DNA of 64,000 nt, taken from positions 620,001 to 684,000 of the forward strand of contig JAFKGQ010000005.1 of the NCBI GenBank assembly GCA_017307755.1, given 5' to 3'. The stretch is from Chitinophagaceae bacterium. GTDB taxonomy: Bacteria > Bacteroidota > Bacteroidia > Chitinophagales > Chitinophagaceae. The position numbers and the translations under genes were made by a program. This document shows, in pieces, positions 54,553-61,817 of the stretch (positions are counted from its first letter, which is position 1; every line of letters begins with the position of its first letter). The notes below the pieces were generated by a model that did no database searches, had not been told where the DNA came from, and saw only the letters and a list, made by a program, of their open reading frames with translations.

Positions 54553-55173
54553 ATGAGCAAAATTATCTTTGACAGCGGAATCTCGCTTGATGGCTTTTTC
54601 GCCGGTGATAACAGAAGTCCAAACAACCCAATGGGTGGCGTTGCAGGAAAAATTCATACGTGGATGTTTAAGCAAAAAGCATTTTGGAAAAACGTAAATA
54701 TGGAAGGCGGTGAGGAATACGGCGCAGACAGTAAATTAATAGATGATGTGTTTGCAAGAACAGGTTCGTATATAATGGGGAAACGAATGTTTGAAGAAGG
54801 CGAAGTACATTGGGCAGAAGACTTATACAAAACAGATGTTTATGTTCTGACACACGAAAAACGGGAACCATGGGTTCAAAAGGGGACAACGACTTTTTAT
54901 TTTATCAATGACGGAATAGAAAGTGCATTAGAAAAAGCAAGACAATCAGCCAAAGGAAAGGACATTAGGATACAAGGCGGTGCAAATACTATTCAACAAT
55001 TTCTCAATGCTGGGCTTATAGACGAATTTTTCATTCATATTGCCCCTGTGTTTTTAGGAAGTGGTATCCGGCTGTTTGATGGCATTGACAAAAATAAATA
55101 TGATATTCAGATTGTAGAAGTAATACCTTCAGAACTAACAACGCATATAAGATATAAACTGACGAAGAAATAA
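54553..55173 (+). CDS. Dihydrofolate-reductase-like (RibD C-terminal type) protein
   Basis: 206 residues; opens MSKIIFDSGISLDGFFAG and contains SYIMGKRMFEEGEVHW, the GGANTIQQFLNAGLIDEF loop and HIAPVFLGSGIRLF. These are the standard blocks of the 'dihydrofolate reductase family protein' group related to RibD. It should use NADPH on an unknown pterin- or pyrimidine-like substrate. It is the last gene of the ArsR-led operon and ends before a hairpin. Confidence 0.85.
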   Translation: MSKIIFDSGISLDGFFAGDNRSPNNPMGGVAGKIHTWMFKQKAFWKNVNMEGGEEYGADSKLIDDVFARTGSYIMGKRMFEEGEVHWAEDLYKTDVYVLTHEKREPWVQKGTTTFYFINDGIESALEKARQSAKGKDIRIQGGANTIQQFLNAGLIDEFFIHIAPVFLGSGIRLFDGIDKNKYDIQIVEVIPSELTTHIRYKLTKK

Positions 55174-55190
55174 AAACAGGAGTCCAAAAA

Positions 55191-55219
55191 AGTGCCCAGC
55201 CAAAGGCTGGGCACTGATG
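55191..55219. terminator. Hairpin with a copy of the sequence at 48452-48480
   Basis: AGTGCCCAGCC, loop AAA, GGCTGGGCACT: a perfect 11-bp stem, 18 bases after the stop of the dihydrofolate-reductase-like gene. The same 29 bases, including the flanking GATG, occur at 48452-48480. A terminator is likely; the exact repeat also points to a small mobile or duplicated element. Confidence 0.65.
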
Positions 55220-55761
55220 CAATTATGTTTGCGGAGAGGGAGGGACGCACTCCGCAGCCGTAATAGTTTATTAGTCAATTGGTCGCAACCGTTAGCGGCA
55301 TTGGCTCACCTTTCTGGTCGCGGGCCTATGGTAAGAGCTTGTTTCTCAGGTAAAGGTACGAATTATTGGCTTCTGTTTTTCAAGTGGGTTGGGTTAAATT
55401 TTGACATAATTTTTCGATGATTCTATTTGTGAATCGCTGGTCTGGAAAGGGTTTTAGGTTTTTATTTTGTACGACAGCAATGCTGCCAATAGCAAGCAAA
55501 CGCCAACGCAAATGCGCAGTCACCATCGTTAACGATACCGCCCTTCTTAGCGACCTTACCCCCGAAAATTTCCCAAAACAAAAAAGGGCAAAAAAGAAAG
55601 GCGCCGGCCCACAAACTGATCTCTTCATTCGTGCAAACAGGGCGGCGGTTAAGCCCTCTGCCTTTTGGAGCGAATCGCTCGGTTTGTACCTTAGCGCCGC
55701 TTTTTGCCGTTTTGGGGAGCTTTACCTATATTCTTGGAAATTCAAGCAATCTGAGACTTGG
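55220..55761. other. Gene-poor stretch ahead of the toxin-antitoxin locus
   Basis: About 540 bases between the hairpin and the vapB-like promoter. It contains open frames on both strands (for example from 55417) but no start with a family motif and no protein I recognise. The composition is irregular, with alternating GC-rich and AT-rich pieces. I see no repeat, tRNA or promoter in it apart from the box at its right end. It probably includes decayed DNA at the edge of the accessory region. Confidence 0.5.
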
Positions 55762-55792
55762 TTTGATTTTGCTAAAATATTTTGTAAATTTG
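55762..55792 (+). promoter_or_regulatory. Near-consensus promoter of the toxin-antitoxin locus
   Basis: TTTG (55762-55765), a 19-base spacer, and TAAATTTG (55785-55792) match the Bacteroidota consensus TTTG-N19-TAnnTTTG without mismatch. An ATG lies at 55798, only 5 bases after the -7 box, so a transcript starting about 7 bases downstream would be leaderless or begin inside the start codon. Confidence 0.65.
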
Positions 55793-55797
55793 GCCTA

Positions 55798-56058
55798 ATG
55801 CGAGAAAAGGTAGACATAGGACCGACGAAATTGAAAGCCGAAATTGATCGGGGCATGCAGGATATTCCTCAAGATCAAGACCTGGAAGCCTTTTTGCTGC
55901 AATCTCCTACTTTCTCGCAAAAGCAATTAGATACTATTGCTGAAACAAGGAAGGGTATTAACCAATGGCGGAGTAAGCCGTCCGATTATAAAGGAATCTT
56001 TCCTTCTGAAATGGCGGACAAGATGCAAAATTATATAAGGCAGGCCGGGCAAGAATGA
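55798..56058 (+). CDS. Small protein upstream of the VapBC-like pair, possible regulator or antitoxin
   Basis: 86 residues from the ATG at 55798 (MREKVDIGPTKLKAEIDR); the open frame extends much further upstream without coding signs. It contains DLEAFLLQSPTFSQKQLDTIAETRKGIN, only partly shown here (FSQKQLDTIAETRKGIN), a helical segment similar to small antitoxin-like proteins, and KPSDYKGIFPSEMADKM. The start sits right after the -7 box. It ends 39 bases before the antitoxin gene. Function unknown; it could be a third component or an unrelated small gene. Confidence 0.45.
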   Translation: MREKVDIGPTKLKAEIDRGMQDIPQDQDLEAFLLQSPTFSQKQLDTIAETRKGINQWRSKPSDYKGIFPSEMADKMQNYIRQAGQE

Positions 56059-56096
56059 GGATGTCCAGATAAGGGTACAGCTTAATAAAAAAAACA

Positions 56097-56309
56097 ATGA
56101 CTACAGTAACAATTGACATATTGAATGAAAAAGCTCTAAATCTCCTGCGGGATTTGGAATTGCTGAAATTAATCCGCGTTCGTAAGGGGAAAGGGGAATC
56201 TAATGTCAACGGCATTAACCTGGTTAAGAAATACAAAGGAGCAATGACCCGCCAACCCCTTAATGAGATTGATCAACAGCTAAAGGACCTCCGTAACGAA
56301 TGGGAATAA
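56097..56309 (+). CDS. VapB-like antitoxin
   Basis: 70 residues: MTTVTIDILNEKALNLLRDLELLKLIRVR is the N-terminal half in part (TIDILNEKALNLLRDLE), and the C-terminal half is PLNEIDQQLKDLRNEWE. This matches a Bacteroidota family of small proteins located directly before PIN toxin genes; the C-terminal helix normally covers the toxin active site. It overlaps the toxin start by 10 bases, so the two are translationally coupled. The toxin is interrupted by an insertion, so this antitoxin may no longer have a functional partner. Confidence 0.7.
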   Translation: MTTVTIDILNEKALNLLRDLELLKLIRVRKGKGESNVNGINLVKKYKGAMTRQPLNEIDQQLKDLRNEWE

Positions 56310-56605
56310 AATATCTTTGGGATACCAATACTGCTATCTATTACCTACAACGACAATTCCCAACTTCTGCTGAACAATTTATGGACGGCATTCTCAAGGA
56401 ATTCCAGCCCTGTATTTCTGCAATTACGGAAATTGAGCTGCTATGCTGGAAGACGGCCAACGAAAACGATTTGACGGTCCTGAACAGCTTTATTTCAGAT
56501 TCCGTCGTATTTGAGTTGGAAAAGGATATCAAGGTTAAATGTATATTCCTGCACATCGTGACCACCCTTTCTCGCAATGCTGACCATCTGTTCTCAGCAT
56601 GCTGA
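56300..56605 (+). pseudogene. VapC-like PIN-domain toxin, 5' part interrupted by IS21 element
   Basis: The first 80 residues are a normal PIN domain start: KYLWDTNTAIYYLQ (first acidic residue D8), ISAITEIELLCW (second acidic), and FELEKDIKVK. The insertion at 56540 turns the reading into IS-end sequence and a stop at 56605. The missing 3' part, KLPDAIIAATAIVNG-LTLLTRNVSDF, is found at 59231-59389 on the other side of the IS, including the later acidic residues (PDAIIAA and TRNVSDF). Removal of the IS and one copy of the 6-bp duplication restores a continuous 133-codon-like frame ending at 59389. PIN toxins are RNases that stop growth; this one is inactivated. Confidence 0.85.
56534..56539. 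repeat. IS21 target-site duplication, left copy
   Basis: GTTAAA immediately before the element; the identical GTTAAA is at 59231-59236. IS21-family elements make duplications of 4-8 bases. Confidence 0.8.
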
Positions 56606-56763
56606 CCAGTGGTTGATGGGCGGGATTCTCACCATATTGACCACCTGTTAGCTGCCGCGTCAGGATCATTCCTGCGATCTTGACCACCCCGAAGCCTGAC
56701 ATTCTTGCAATGTTGACCACCCGGCAAGGCGCCTGGAACTGACATTCCTGCAATGCTGACCAC
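56540..56763. repeat. Left-end transposase-binding repeats of the IS21 element
   Basis: About seven imperfect copies of the unit ATTCCTGCAATGCTGACCACC spaced through the left end, the clearest at 56546-56566, 56670-56690, 56699-56720 and 56741-56762. Two inverted copies (GGTGGTCAGCATGGTAGGAT and the one at 59185) are at the right end. Confidence 0.7.
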
Positions 56764-56823
56764 CTGTTTGGCCTGTTTCTGTAATCGTTTTGCTTTGCAG
56801 TTTTTTCTAAAAGACTGCGAGTA

Positions 56824-58374
56824 ATGGCTGGAAAAACGATTATCATGAGCAAGTTGAAGCAAATTATCAGGCTGCGGAGTGAAGGCACCGCTCTTCAAAC
56901 CATCGCCCGGGCTGTATCGATCTCTCGTAATACCGTAAAGAAGTACCTGCGGCTCATTGAAGTAAAGGGGCTAGACACGGCGTCCCTGCTACAGATGGAG
57001 GATAATGGCCTGGAAGCACTGTTAGACGATCCTGACCCCGAAGAGCAGGAGCGCCTGGCTTACCTGGAGGAACTGTTCCCTTATTTTGAGCGGGAACTGG
57101 GCAGGACTGGCGTCACCCGCTGGGTGCTATGGGGAGAATACAAGCAGCAATATCCTGCCGGCTTCAGTTATTCCCGGTTCTGTGCCCATTTTAGCCAGTG
57201 GAAGAGGAGCCGGTCGGCCACGCTGTTTTTTGAACATACACCCGGCGATAAGGTTTTTATCGATTTTACCGGCAAGAAGCTGGCTGTCGTAGACCCGGTT
57301 ACCGGTGAGTTAACTGAAGTGGAGGTATATGTAGCTATATTGGGCTACAGCCAACTGACCTATGTGCAGGCCGTCGCCTCTCAACGCAAGGAGGATTTTA
57401 TTGCTGCGACTGAAAATGCCCTTCACTTCTTGGGCGGAGTGCCCAAGGCATTGGTGCCCGATAACCTGAAAAGTGCGGTCATCAAAGCAGATAAGTATGA
57501 GGCGGAGCTGAACGCGGACTTCCTGGATTTTGCCAACCATTACGGCGCCAGTGTGCTGCCTGCCCGCAGTTACAAACCCCGCGATAAAGCCCATGTGGAG
57601 CGGGCGGTGAACATTGCCTACTCGCGGATCTTCGCTCCCCTGCGTAACCAGGTGTTTTATAGCCTCGCCTCGCTAAACACTGCCATATCCGGGCTGCTGG
57701 ACATACACAACAACAAAAACTTCCAGCAACGACCGGTTAGCCGCCGGACGCTGTTTGAACAGGAAGAGAGGCCGCTGTTGAGTCCGCTGCCGGCCGAACG
57801 CTACGAACTCAAACGGTTCAAAGAGGTCACCGTCATGAAGAGCGGGTATATACAGTTATCTGAAGACAAGCATTACTATAGCGTTCCTTACCGGTATATC
57901 GGTTGCCGTGTAAAGGTTATCTACTCCGCCACCGCCGTCTCGATCTTTTACAACAAGGAGCGCGTTGCTTATCACGCCAGAAGTTCAAAGCGGTATGGTC
58001 ACTCTACCATACACGACCATATGTCTTCCTCCCACCAGTTCGTCAGCGAGTGGAACCCTGATAAGTTTATCGGTTGGGCCGCAGCCATATCCCCGGTCGT
58101 GAGAGATTATATCACCCGCATTCTGGAAGCGGCTTCTTACCCGGAAACGGCCTACCGTAGCTGCGTCGGTATCCTTAGCTATGAACGAAAGGTCGGGCGC
58201 GAGCGGCTGATACAGGCTGTCGAACGCGCTACATTCTTCGGTGCTTATAACTATACCATCATCAAAAAAATCCTCCAATCCGGACTCGACCAGCTCGCCT
58301 TCGGCGAGGAAGTCCCCACCGGGCAGACGCTCCCTGATCATGCCAATATCCGGGGAGCAGCCGCATACAAGTAA
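56824..58374 (+). CDS. istA: IS21-family transposase IstA
   Basis: 516 residues from the ATG at 56824, or 509 from the ATG at 56845 (MSKLKQIIRLRSEG), which is the usual start. The N-terminal HTH domain contains LQTIARAVSISRNTVKKYL. The DDE core has Asp147 in KVFIDFTGKK, Asp213 in VPDNLKSAV and Glu259 in KAHVERAVN. A C-terminal region ends GQTLPDHANIRGAAAYK. It cuts and joins the element ends; IstB supports it. All catalytic residues are present and no frameshift is seen, so it looks active. Confidence 0.93.
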   Translation: MAGKTIIMSKLKQIIRLRSEGTALQTIARAVSISRNTVKKYLRLIEVKGLDTASLLQMEDNGLEALLDDPDPEEQERLAYLEELFPYFERELGRTGVTRWVLWGEYKQQYPAGFSYSRFCAHFSQWKRSRSATLFFEHTPGDKVFIDFTGKKLAVVDPVTGELTEVEVYVAILGYSQLTYVQAVASQRKEDFIAATENALHFLGGVPKALVPDNLKSAVIKADKYEAELNADFLDFANHYGASVLPARSYKPRDKAHVERAVNIAYSRIFAPLRNQVFYSLASLNTAISGLLDIHNNKNFQQRPVSRRTLFEQEERPLLSPLPAERYELKRFKEVTVMKSGYIQLSEDKHYYSVPYRYIGCRVKVIYSATAVSIFYNKERVAYHARSSKRYGHSTIHDHMSSSHQFVSEWNPDKFIGWAAAISPVVRDYITRILEAASYPETAYRSCVGILSYERKVGRERLIQAVERATFFGAYNYTIIKKILQSGLDQLAFGEEVPTGQTLPDHANIRGAAAYK

Positions 58375-58405
58375 ATCACTCTTTCTATAATACAAAAACA
58401 ACAAG

Positions 58406-59125
58406 ATGAGCAGTATTATCCTCAACAAGATGGCCCAGCTGAAGCTGCAGGGCATGTTACGTACCTATCAATCCTTGCTGGATAGCCGCCAGCACCATGA
58501 TCTCACCCATGACGAGCTGATCAATACCCTGGTCCAGGCAGAATGGGAAGACCGGGAACATAAAAAGGTTACCCGCCACCTGCGGCTGGCCAAGTTCCGC
58601 TACGCGGCCAGTATCGAGGAACTGAATTTTGTCAGCAGCCGGGGCCTTGATAAAACCCAGGTGCTCCGGCTGGCCGATGGCAGCTTTATCGATAAAAAGG
58701 AGAATATCCTGATCACCGGCTCGACCGGCGTAGGGAAGAGCTACCTGGCCTCTGCACTAGGCCATCAGGCCTGCCAGTTAGGCTATCGTACACTGTACTT
58801 CAATGCTCAGAAGCTGTTCTCTAAACTTAAAATGATGAAGGCTGACGGCTCCTATGGCAGAGAGATCGCCAAGATCGAACGCTATGACCTGCTTATACTG
58901 GACGATTTTGGCTTACAAGCCCTGGACAATACCGCCCGCATGATCCTACTGGAGATCATCGAAGATCGCCACGGGCGAAAATCGACGATTATAAGCTCGC
59001 AGCTTCCCGTCGCCAAATGGTATGAGATGATCGGGGACAGCACCGTTGCTGACGCCATCCTTGACCGAATGGTTCATACCGCCCACCGACTGGAACTCAA
59101 AGGAGAATCTCTCAGAAAGAAATAG
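58406..59125 (+). CDS. istB: IS21-family helper ATPase IstB
   Basis: 239 residues. The AAA+ ATPase has Walker A GSTGVGKSYL (about 103-112) and Walker B LLILDDFGLQAL, then the sensor-like arginine in DAILDRMVHTAHR. It binds DNA and stimulates IstA; the two genes are 31 bases apart in the same frame orientation. No truncation is seen. Confidence 0.93.
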   Translation: MSSIILNKMAQLKLQGMLRTYQSLLDSRQHHDLTHDELINTLVQAEWEDREHKKVTRHLRLAKFRYAASIEELNFVSSRGLDKTQVLRLADGSFIDKKENILITGSTGVGKSYLASALGHQACQLGYRTLYFNAQKLFSKLKMMKADGSYGREIAKIERYDLLILDDFGLQALDNTARMILLEIIEDRHGRKSTIISSQLPVAKWYEMIGDSTVADAILDRMVHTAHRLELKGESLRKK

Positions 59126-59230
59126 AACCTTATTTTTGTACAAACAGCTCTTTAAACGATTACGGAACAGGCCATCATCCTCAGATGGTCAGCATCGCGA
59201 GAACGGTGGTCAGCATGGTAGGATTTTACA

Positions 59231-59389
59231 GTTAAAACTGTAGCATTGCGGAAAAACCATAAGATTAAGCTGCCGGACGCCATCATTGCCGCCACTGCTA
59301 TTGTCAATGGTCTTACCTTGCTGACCAGGAATGTCTCTGACTTTCAGAATATCTCCGATTTGTCCTTTATTAATCCCTGGGATAAATAG
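59231..59389 (+). pseudogene. VapC-like PIN-domain toxin, 3' part
   Basis: From the right target duplication (GTTAAA) the frame reads on: V K T V A L R K N H K I K L PDAIIAATAIVNG-LTLLTRNVSDFQNI, then SFINPWDK and the stop at 59387-59389. The Asp residues in LPDAIIAATA and NVSDF are the conserved third and fourth acidic positions of PIN domains. It joins exactly to the 5' part at 56300-56539 when the IS is removed. Confidence 0.85.
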
Positions 59390-59406
59390 GCTTCATTGCG
59401 GATAAA

Positions 59407-59547
59407 TTGATAATAATAGATGAAGCCGATCAAAAATTCTCCGAAACAGAAAATTATCAAGGGCTTGCGGCTATAAGGGAATTGAATTTGAGTAAAGCCG
59501 GTAAATCGAAAGTTCATGATGCACGGGAATTGATAAAAGAGCTTTGA
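59407..59547 (+). CDS. Possible short CDS (46 aa), TTG start
   Basis: A frame of 46 codons from TTG at 59407 reads DEADQKFSETENYQGLAAIRELNLSKAG..., ending at a TGA at 59545-59547. It has a good charge pattern and no stops, but no recognisable domain and no convincing ribosome-binding site. It lies right after the broken toxin and may be a remnant or an unrelated small gene. Confidence 0.2.
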   Translation: MIIIDEADQKFSETENYQGLAAIRELNLSKAGKSKVHDARELIKEL

Positions 59548-59599
59548 AAAAATCGCCTTCCTCGCATTTTTCTTCTACGCTCAAATTTGTGCACAATTA

Positions 59600-59630
59600 T
59601 ACATCTTGCTCCATGCATAAAAGGCATGGT
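59600..59630. repeat. Direct repeat copy 1 flanking the OLD-family gene
   Basis: 31 bases (TACATCTTGCTCCATGCATA and on to GGCATGGT) match the copy at 61656-61686 in 28 of 31 positions, same orientation. On the minus strand it reads a small ORF start MPFMHGARCIIV. Confidence 0.6.
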
Positions 59631-59683
59631 TGACTTTGAATAATGACAAATAAAGTATTGATTCTATTAGGCTTGTTGAGAAG

Positions 59684-61549
59684 TTATTTTTTACGTTTAA
59701 TCCTATCTTTAACAACTTCAACAGGATTAGAAGTGGGAGTAAAAACTAAGGGGAAACCTTCAATATCAAGAATAACAGATTTGTTATCTACGGACAATTG
59801 TACAGTGTCGCCATGCTGAGATACTGAGAAATTAAAGATTGAAGATCGATCGCCTACCATTTCATGGGCGATCGATTTAGCTCTTTCATCTGTAAAGCCA
59901 GGTGTTAGTTGATGGATAATTGGTGAAACGGCCGATAATATAGTGCCGGCTAAATAGTTAGATTCGTCAATTTGGGGGGCCTGAGCTGCAAATTTTAAGG
60001 CACGTATTATGTCCGAATAGGCTGCTTCTATTAGGTCGACATCAGGGCTATCTTCGATGTTGATCATTTCTTCTACCGCCGTTTCTGCTTTGTCTTGCCC
60101 TTGATTAACCTGGGCAAATTGGTAATAATCTTCAATATATCCTTTCGTTAAAATGAAGCATCCGCCTATCTCCAAAAGCCCTAGTAATGCTTTTATACGA
60201 GTTGAAATACGTTTCCAGTCGGCACTATTTGGAATTTCTTGAAAATAGGTATCGTTAGCATGAAGGATTGTAACCATGCCTGCCCTTTTTTTATAAATGA
60301 GTACGTCTTTAGTCAAGTTTCGACCTATCCAAATTGTAGTTTGTTCAGCCTTTGCCGCTATGTCCTGCCAACGTGTTTGAATCAAATTGCAATAGTCATT
60401 ATAAATATTTGATGCTAACGTTCTAACATTAGCCGCCCCCATTTCAACAGCCTTCTGCTCTGCTTGTTCGTTGAAATTAAGGGAATTTACAAGCTCTAAA
60501 TTATCGGCTAATGAATCAACATCAGTAAGGATGACAGGCTTTTTCCCTATTAATTTGAAAAATTTGTAAACAACAGGTATCTGCCCTTTGCCTGTAACTG
60601 GTACTATTTGACAACCCGAGGCGCCCAGATAGATTGATAACTTAGTTTCAAGTGCTGTACAAATAGTTTGATCACTGGGGCCTTCAACTAGCAATGGTGA
60701 ATAACTGAAAAATGCTAACTTCTGATTCAACCCCAAGCGTACCAATAAAGAGCGAAGTTTTCTAGATTGCAATTCTGGGGTAGTTGGTTGAATTTGAACA
60801 GGTGGGTGCTGCGCATTATTGAAAAAAATTAGATTACAAATATCATTTGGCCTACGTAAAAAAATAAATTCAGTGGAATGTGTGCTAAGTACTATTACTT
60901 TATTTTTTCTATTAACCGGATCGCCGGCTATTTTCATAATTTCCTGGTAATAAAATGATTGTAATTGGGGGTGAAGGGAAATTTCAGGCTCATCAATTAA
61001 AAGAGTACTTACTTCGTCGTCATATAATGCAGAGAGTAACGCAACTAAATTTAAGAGGCCGCTTGCTTCAAAGACAGATGGATAAGATGCCCCTGTGTTA
61101 GAAATGAAACTTACTTTAAGTTGACCGTTTTGCCATTCCAAATTAATCTTTCGATTGAATAATGAGGACAGCCTTTCTTTAATTTTTATTTGTATATCCG
61201 GCCTAACTGCCAACGTCTGAAAATCACCGATGGCTGTTTCTGCTTGATGTCTGTATGTTAGCATGTGAGACAATCCAAGGTTAGCATTATTGGGATCATT
61301 ATAAACTGACTGGCCATCCGAATTGGAGCGGTAAAACTCTAAAGAGGCCAATCTGACTGCTGTTACAAATCTTATTTTTCGCTCTTGTCTATACGGTTGT
61401 AGATGCTGTTTCAAGGCTTTGAGTACTTGAGTCTTACCTGAACCATTTGGACCGACTAAGATAGTTAAGCCAGAATTAAGAGTAAACGTTATCTGCTGAC
61501 TATTAAATAGATGCTGAACTTGAAAATTCAAAGTAATCGGAAAGGGCAT
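59684..61549 (-). CDS. OLD-family ATPase-TOPRIM protein (AAA-21-type, putative anti-phage nuclease)
   Basis: 621 residues. ABC-type ATPase: Walker A GPNGSGKT (33-40), degenerate signature EASGLLNLV (161-169), Walker B TLLIDEPE (182-189) and H-switch STHS (222-225). The TOPRIM domain follows, with LLVEGPSDQTI (286-296, catalytic Glu) and ILTDVDS (340-346, metal-binding Asp residues). A helical C-terminal half follows. This is the OLD nuclease architecture, shared by stand-alone Class 1 OLD proteins and by GajA of Gabija. No UvrD-like GajB is beside it, so a solo OLD system is the better call. Most such proteins act in phage defence; here it lies in an accessory region beside an integrase. Confidence 0.82.
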   Translation of the reverse strand: MPFPITLNFQVQHLFNSQQITFTLNSGLTILVGPNGSGKTQVLKALKQHLQPYRQERKIRFVTAVRLASLEFYRSNSDGQSVYNDPNNANLGLSHMLTYRHQAETAIGDFQTLAVRPDIQIKIKERLSSLFNRKINLEWQNGQLKVSFISNTGASYPSVFEASGLLNLVALLSALYDDEVSTLLIDEPEISLHPQLQSFYYQEIMKIAGDPVNRKNKVIVLSTHSTEFIFLRRPNDICNLIFFNNAQHPPVQIQPTTPELQSRKLRSLLVRLGLNQKLAFFSYSPLLVEGPSDQTICTALETKLSIYLGASGCQIVPVTGKGQIPVVYKFFKLIGKKPVILTDVDSLADNLELVNSLNFNEQAEQKAVEMGAANVRTLASNIYNDYCNLIQTRWQDIAAKAEQTTIWIGRNLTKDVLIYKKRAGMVTILHANDTYFQEIPNSADWKRISTRIKALLGLLEIGGCFILTKGYIEDYYQFAQVNQGQDKAETAVEEMINIEDSPDVDLIEAAYSDIIRALKFAAQAPQIDESNYLAGTILSAVSPIIHQLTPGFTDERAKSIAHEMVGDRSSIFNFSVSQHGDTVQLSVDNKSVILDIEGFPLVFTPTSNPVEVVKDRIKRKK

Positions 61550-61571
61550 AATGGTTATTCATTTTGTGCCG

Positions 61572-61579
61572 CAAAGATA
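61572..61579 (-). promoter_or_regulatory. -7 box of the OLD-family gene
   Basis: On the minus strand TATCTTTG fits TAnnTTTG and ends about 22 bases before the ATG at 61549. The region upstream is very AT-rich and no TTTG -33 element is evident at the right spacing. Confidence 0.4.
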
Positions 61580-61599
61580 TATATATTTAAAGGGATATA

Positions 61600-61683
61600 T
61601 TAGACGGCTATTTGTCTTCTGAGTTTTCGTCTGACCGATTTGTTGTCTACAACAATACATCTTGCTCCATACGTGAAAGGCAT
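61600..61683 (-). CDS. Tiny conserved-start ORF upstream of the OLD-family gene
   Basis: 27 codons from ATG: MPFTYGARCIVVDNKSVRRK and on to the stop at 61600. Its first 12 residues match the ORF beginning at 59627 (MPFMHGARCIIV), and half of the DNA differences between the copies are synonymous, which hints at a once-translated sequence. It may be a leader peptide, the start of a broken gene, or a repeat element without coding function. Confidence 0.3.
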   Translation of the reverse strand: MPFTYGARCIVVDNKSVRRKLRRQIAV

Positions 61684-61686
61684 GGT
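61656..61686. repeat. Direct repeat copy 2 flanking the OLD-family gene
   Basis: 28 of 31 bases match the copy at 59600-59630. Both are in the same orientation on either side of the OLD-family gene, which lies wholly between them. Confidence 0.6.
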
Positions 61687-61817
61687 AGAACTGAATTTTG
61701 GATAGCTTAAAATCTGGTAATAGCCATTATTAGGGCAGGGTTAAGGACAAAATGGGTGATTTCACCTGTTCCAGCAAATGATCGGTTTATTATATTTGGT
61801 TTCATCAAAACAGATAT

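Larger units (their letters stand above)
56540..59230 (+). mobile_element. IS21-family insertion sequence (2,691 bp)
   Basis: Terminal inverted repeats of about 25 bases open TGTATATTCCTGC (left) and TGTAAAATCCTACC (right, reverse strand), both ending in TGACCACC. A 6-bp GTTAAA target duplication flanks it. It carries istA and istB on the plus strand. The left end has seven further copies of the CATTCCTGCAATGCTGACCACC-type repeat between 56546 and 56763, and the right end two in inverted orientation. Multiple terminal repeats of this kind are the transposase-binding sites typical of IS21 ends. It is inserted in the vapC-like gene. Confidence 0.92.

Noticed and set aside
55417..55797. Open frame extending the small vapB-upstream protein by 127 residues
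   Set aside because: The extension has no coding signs and is interrupted by the near-consensus promoter at 55762; the ATG at 55798 is the supported start.
56535..56898. Minus-strand frames of about 90-117 residues at the IS left end
   Set aside because: They are generated by the repeated transposase-binding units and have no start context.
59684..61549. Gabija GajA
   Set aside because: The ATPase-TOPRIM layout would allow it, but no UvrD-like GajB gene is adjacent.
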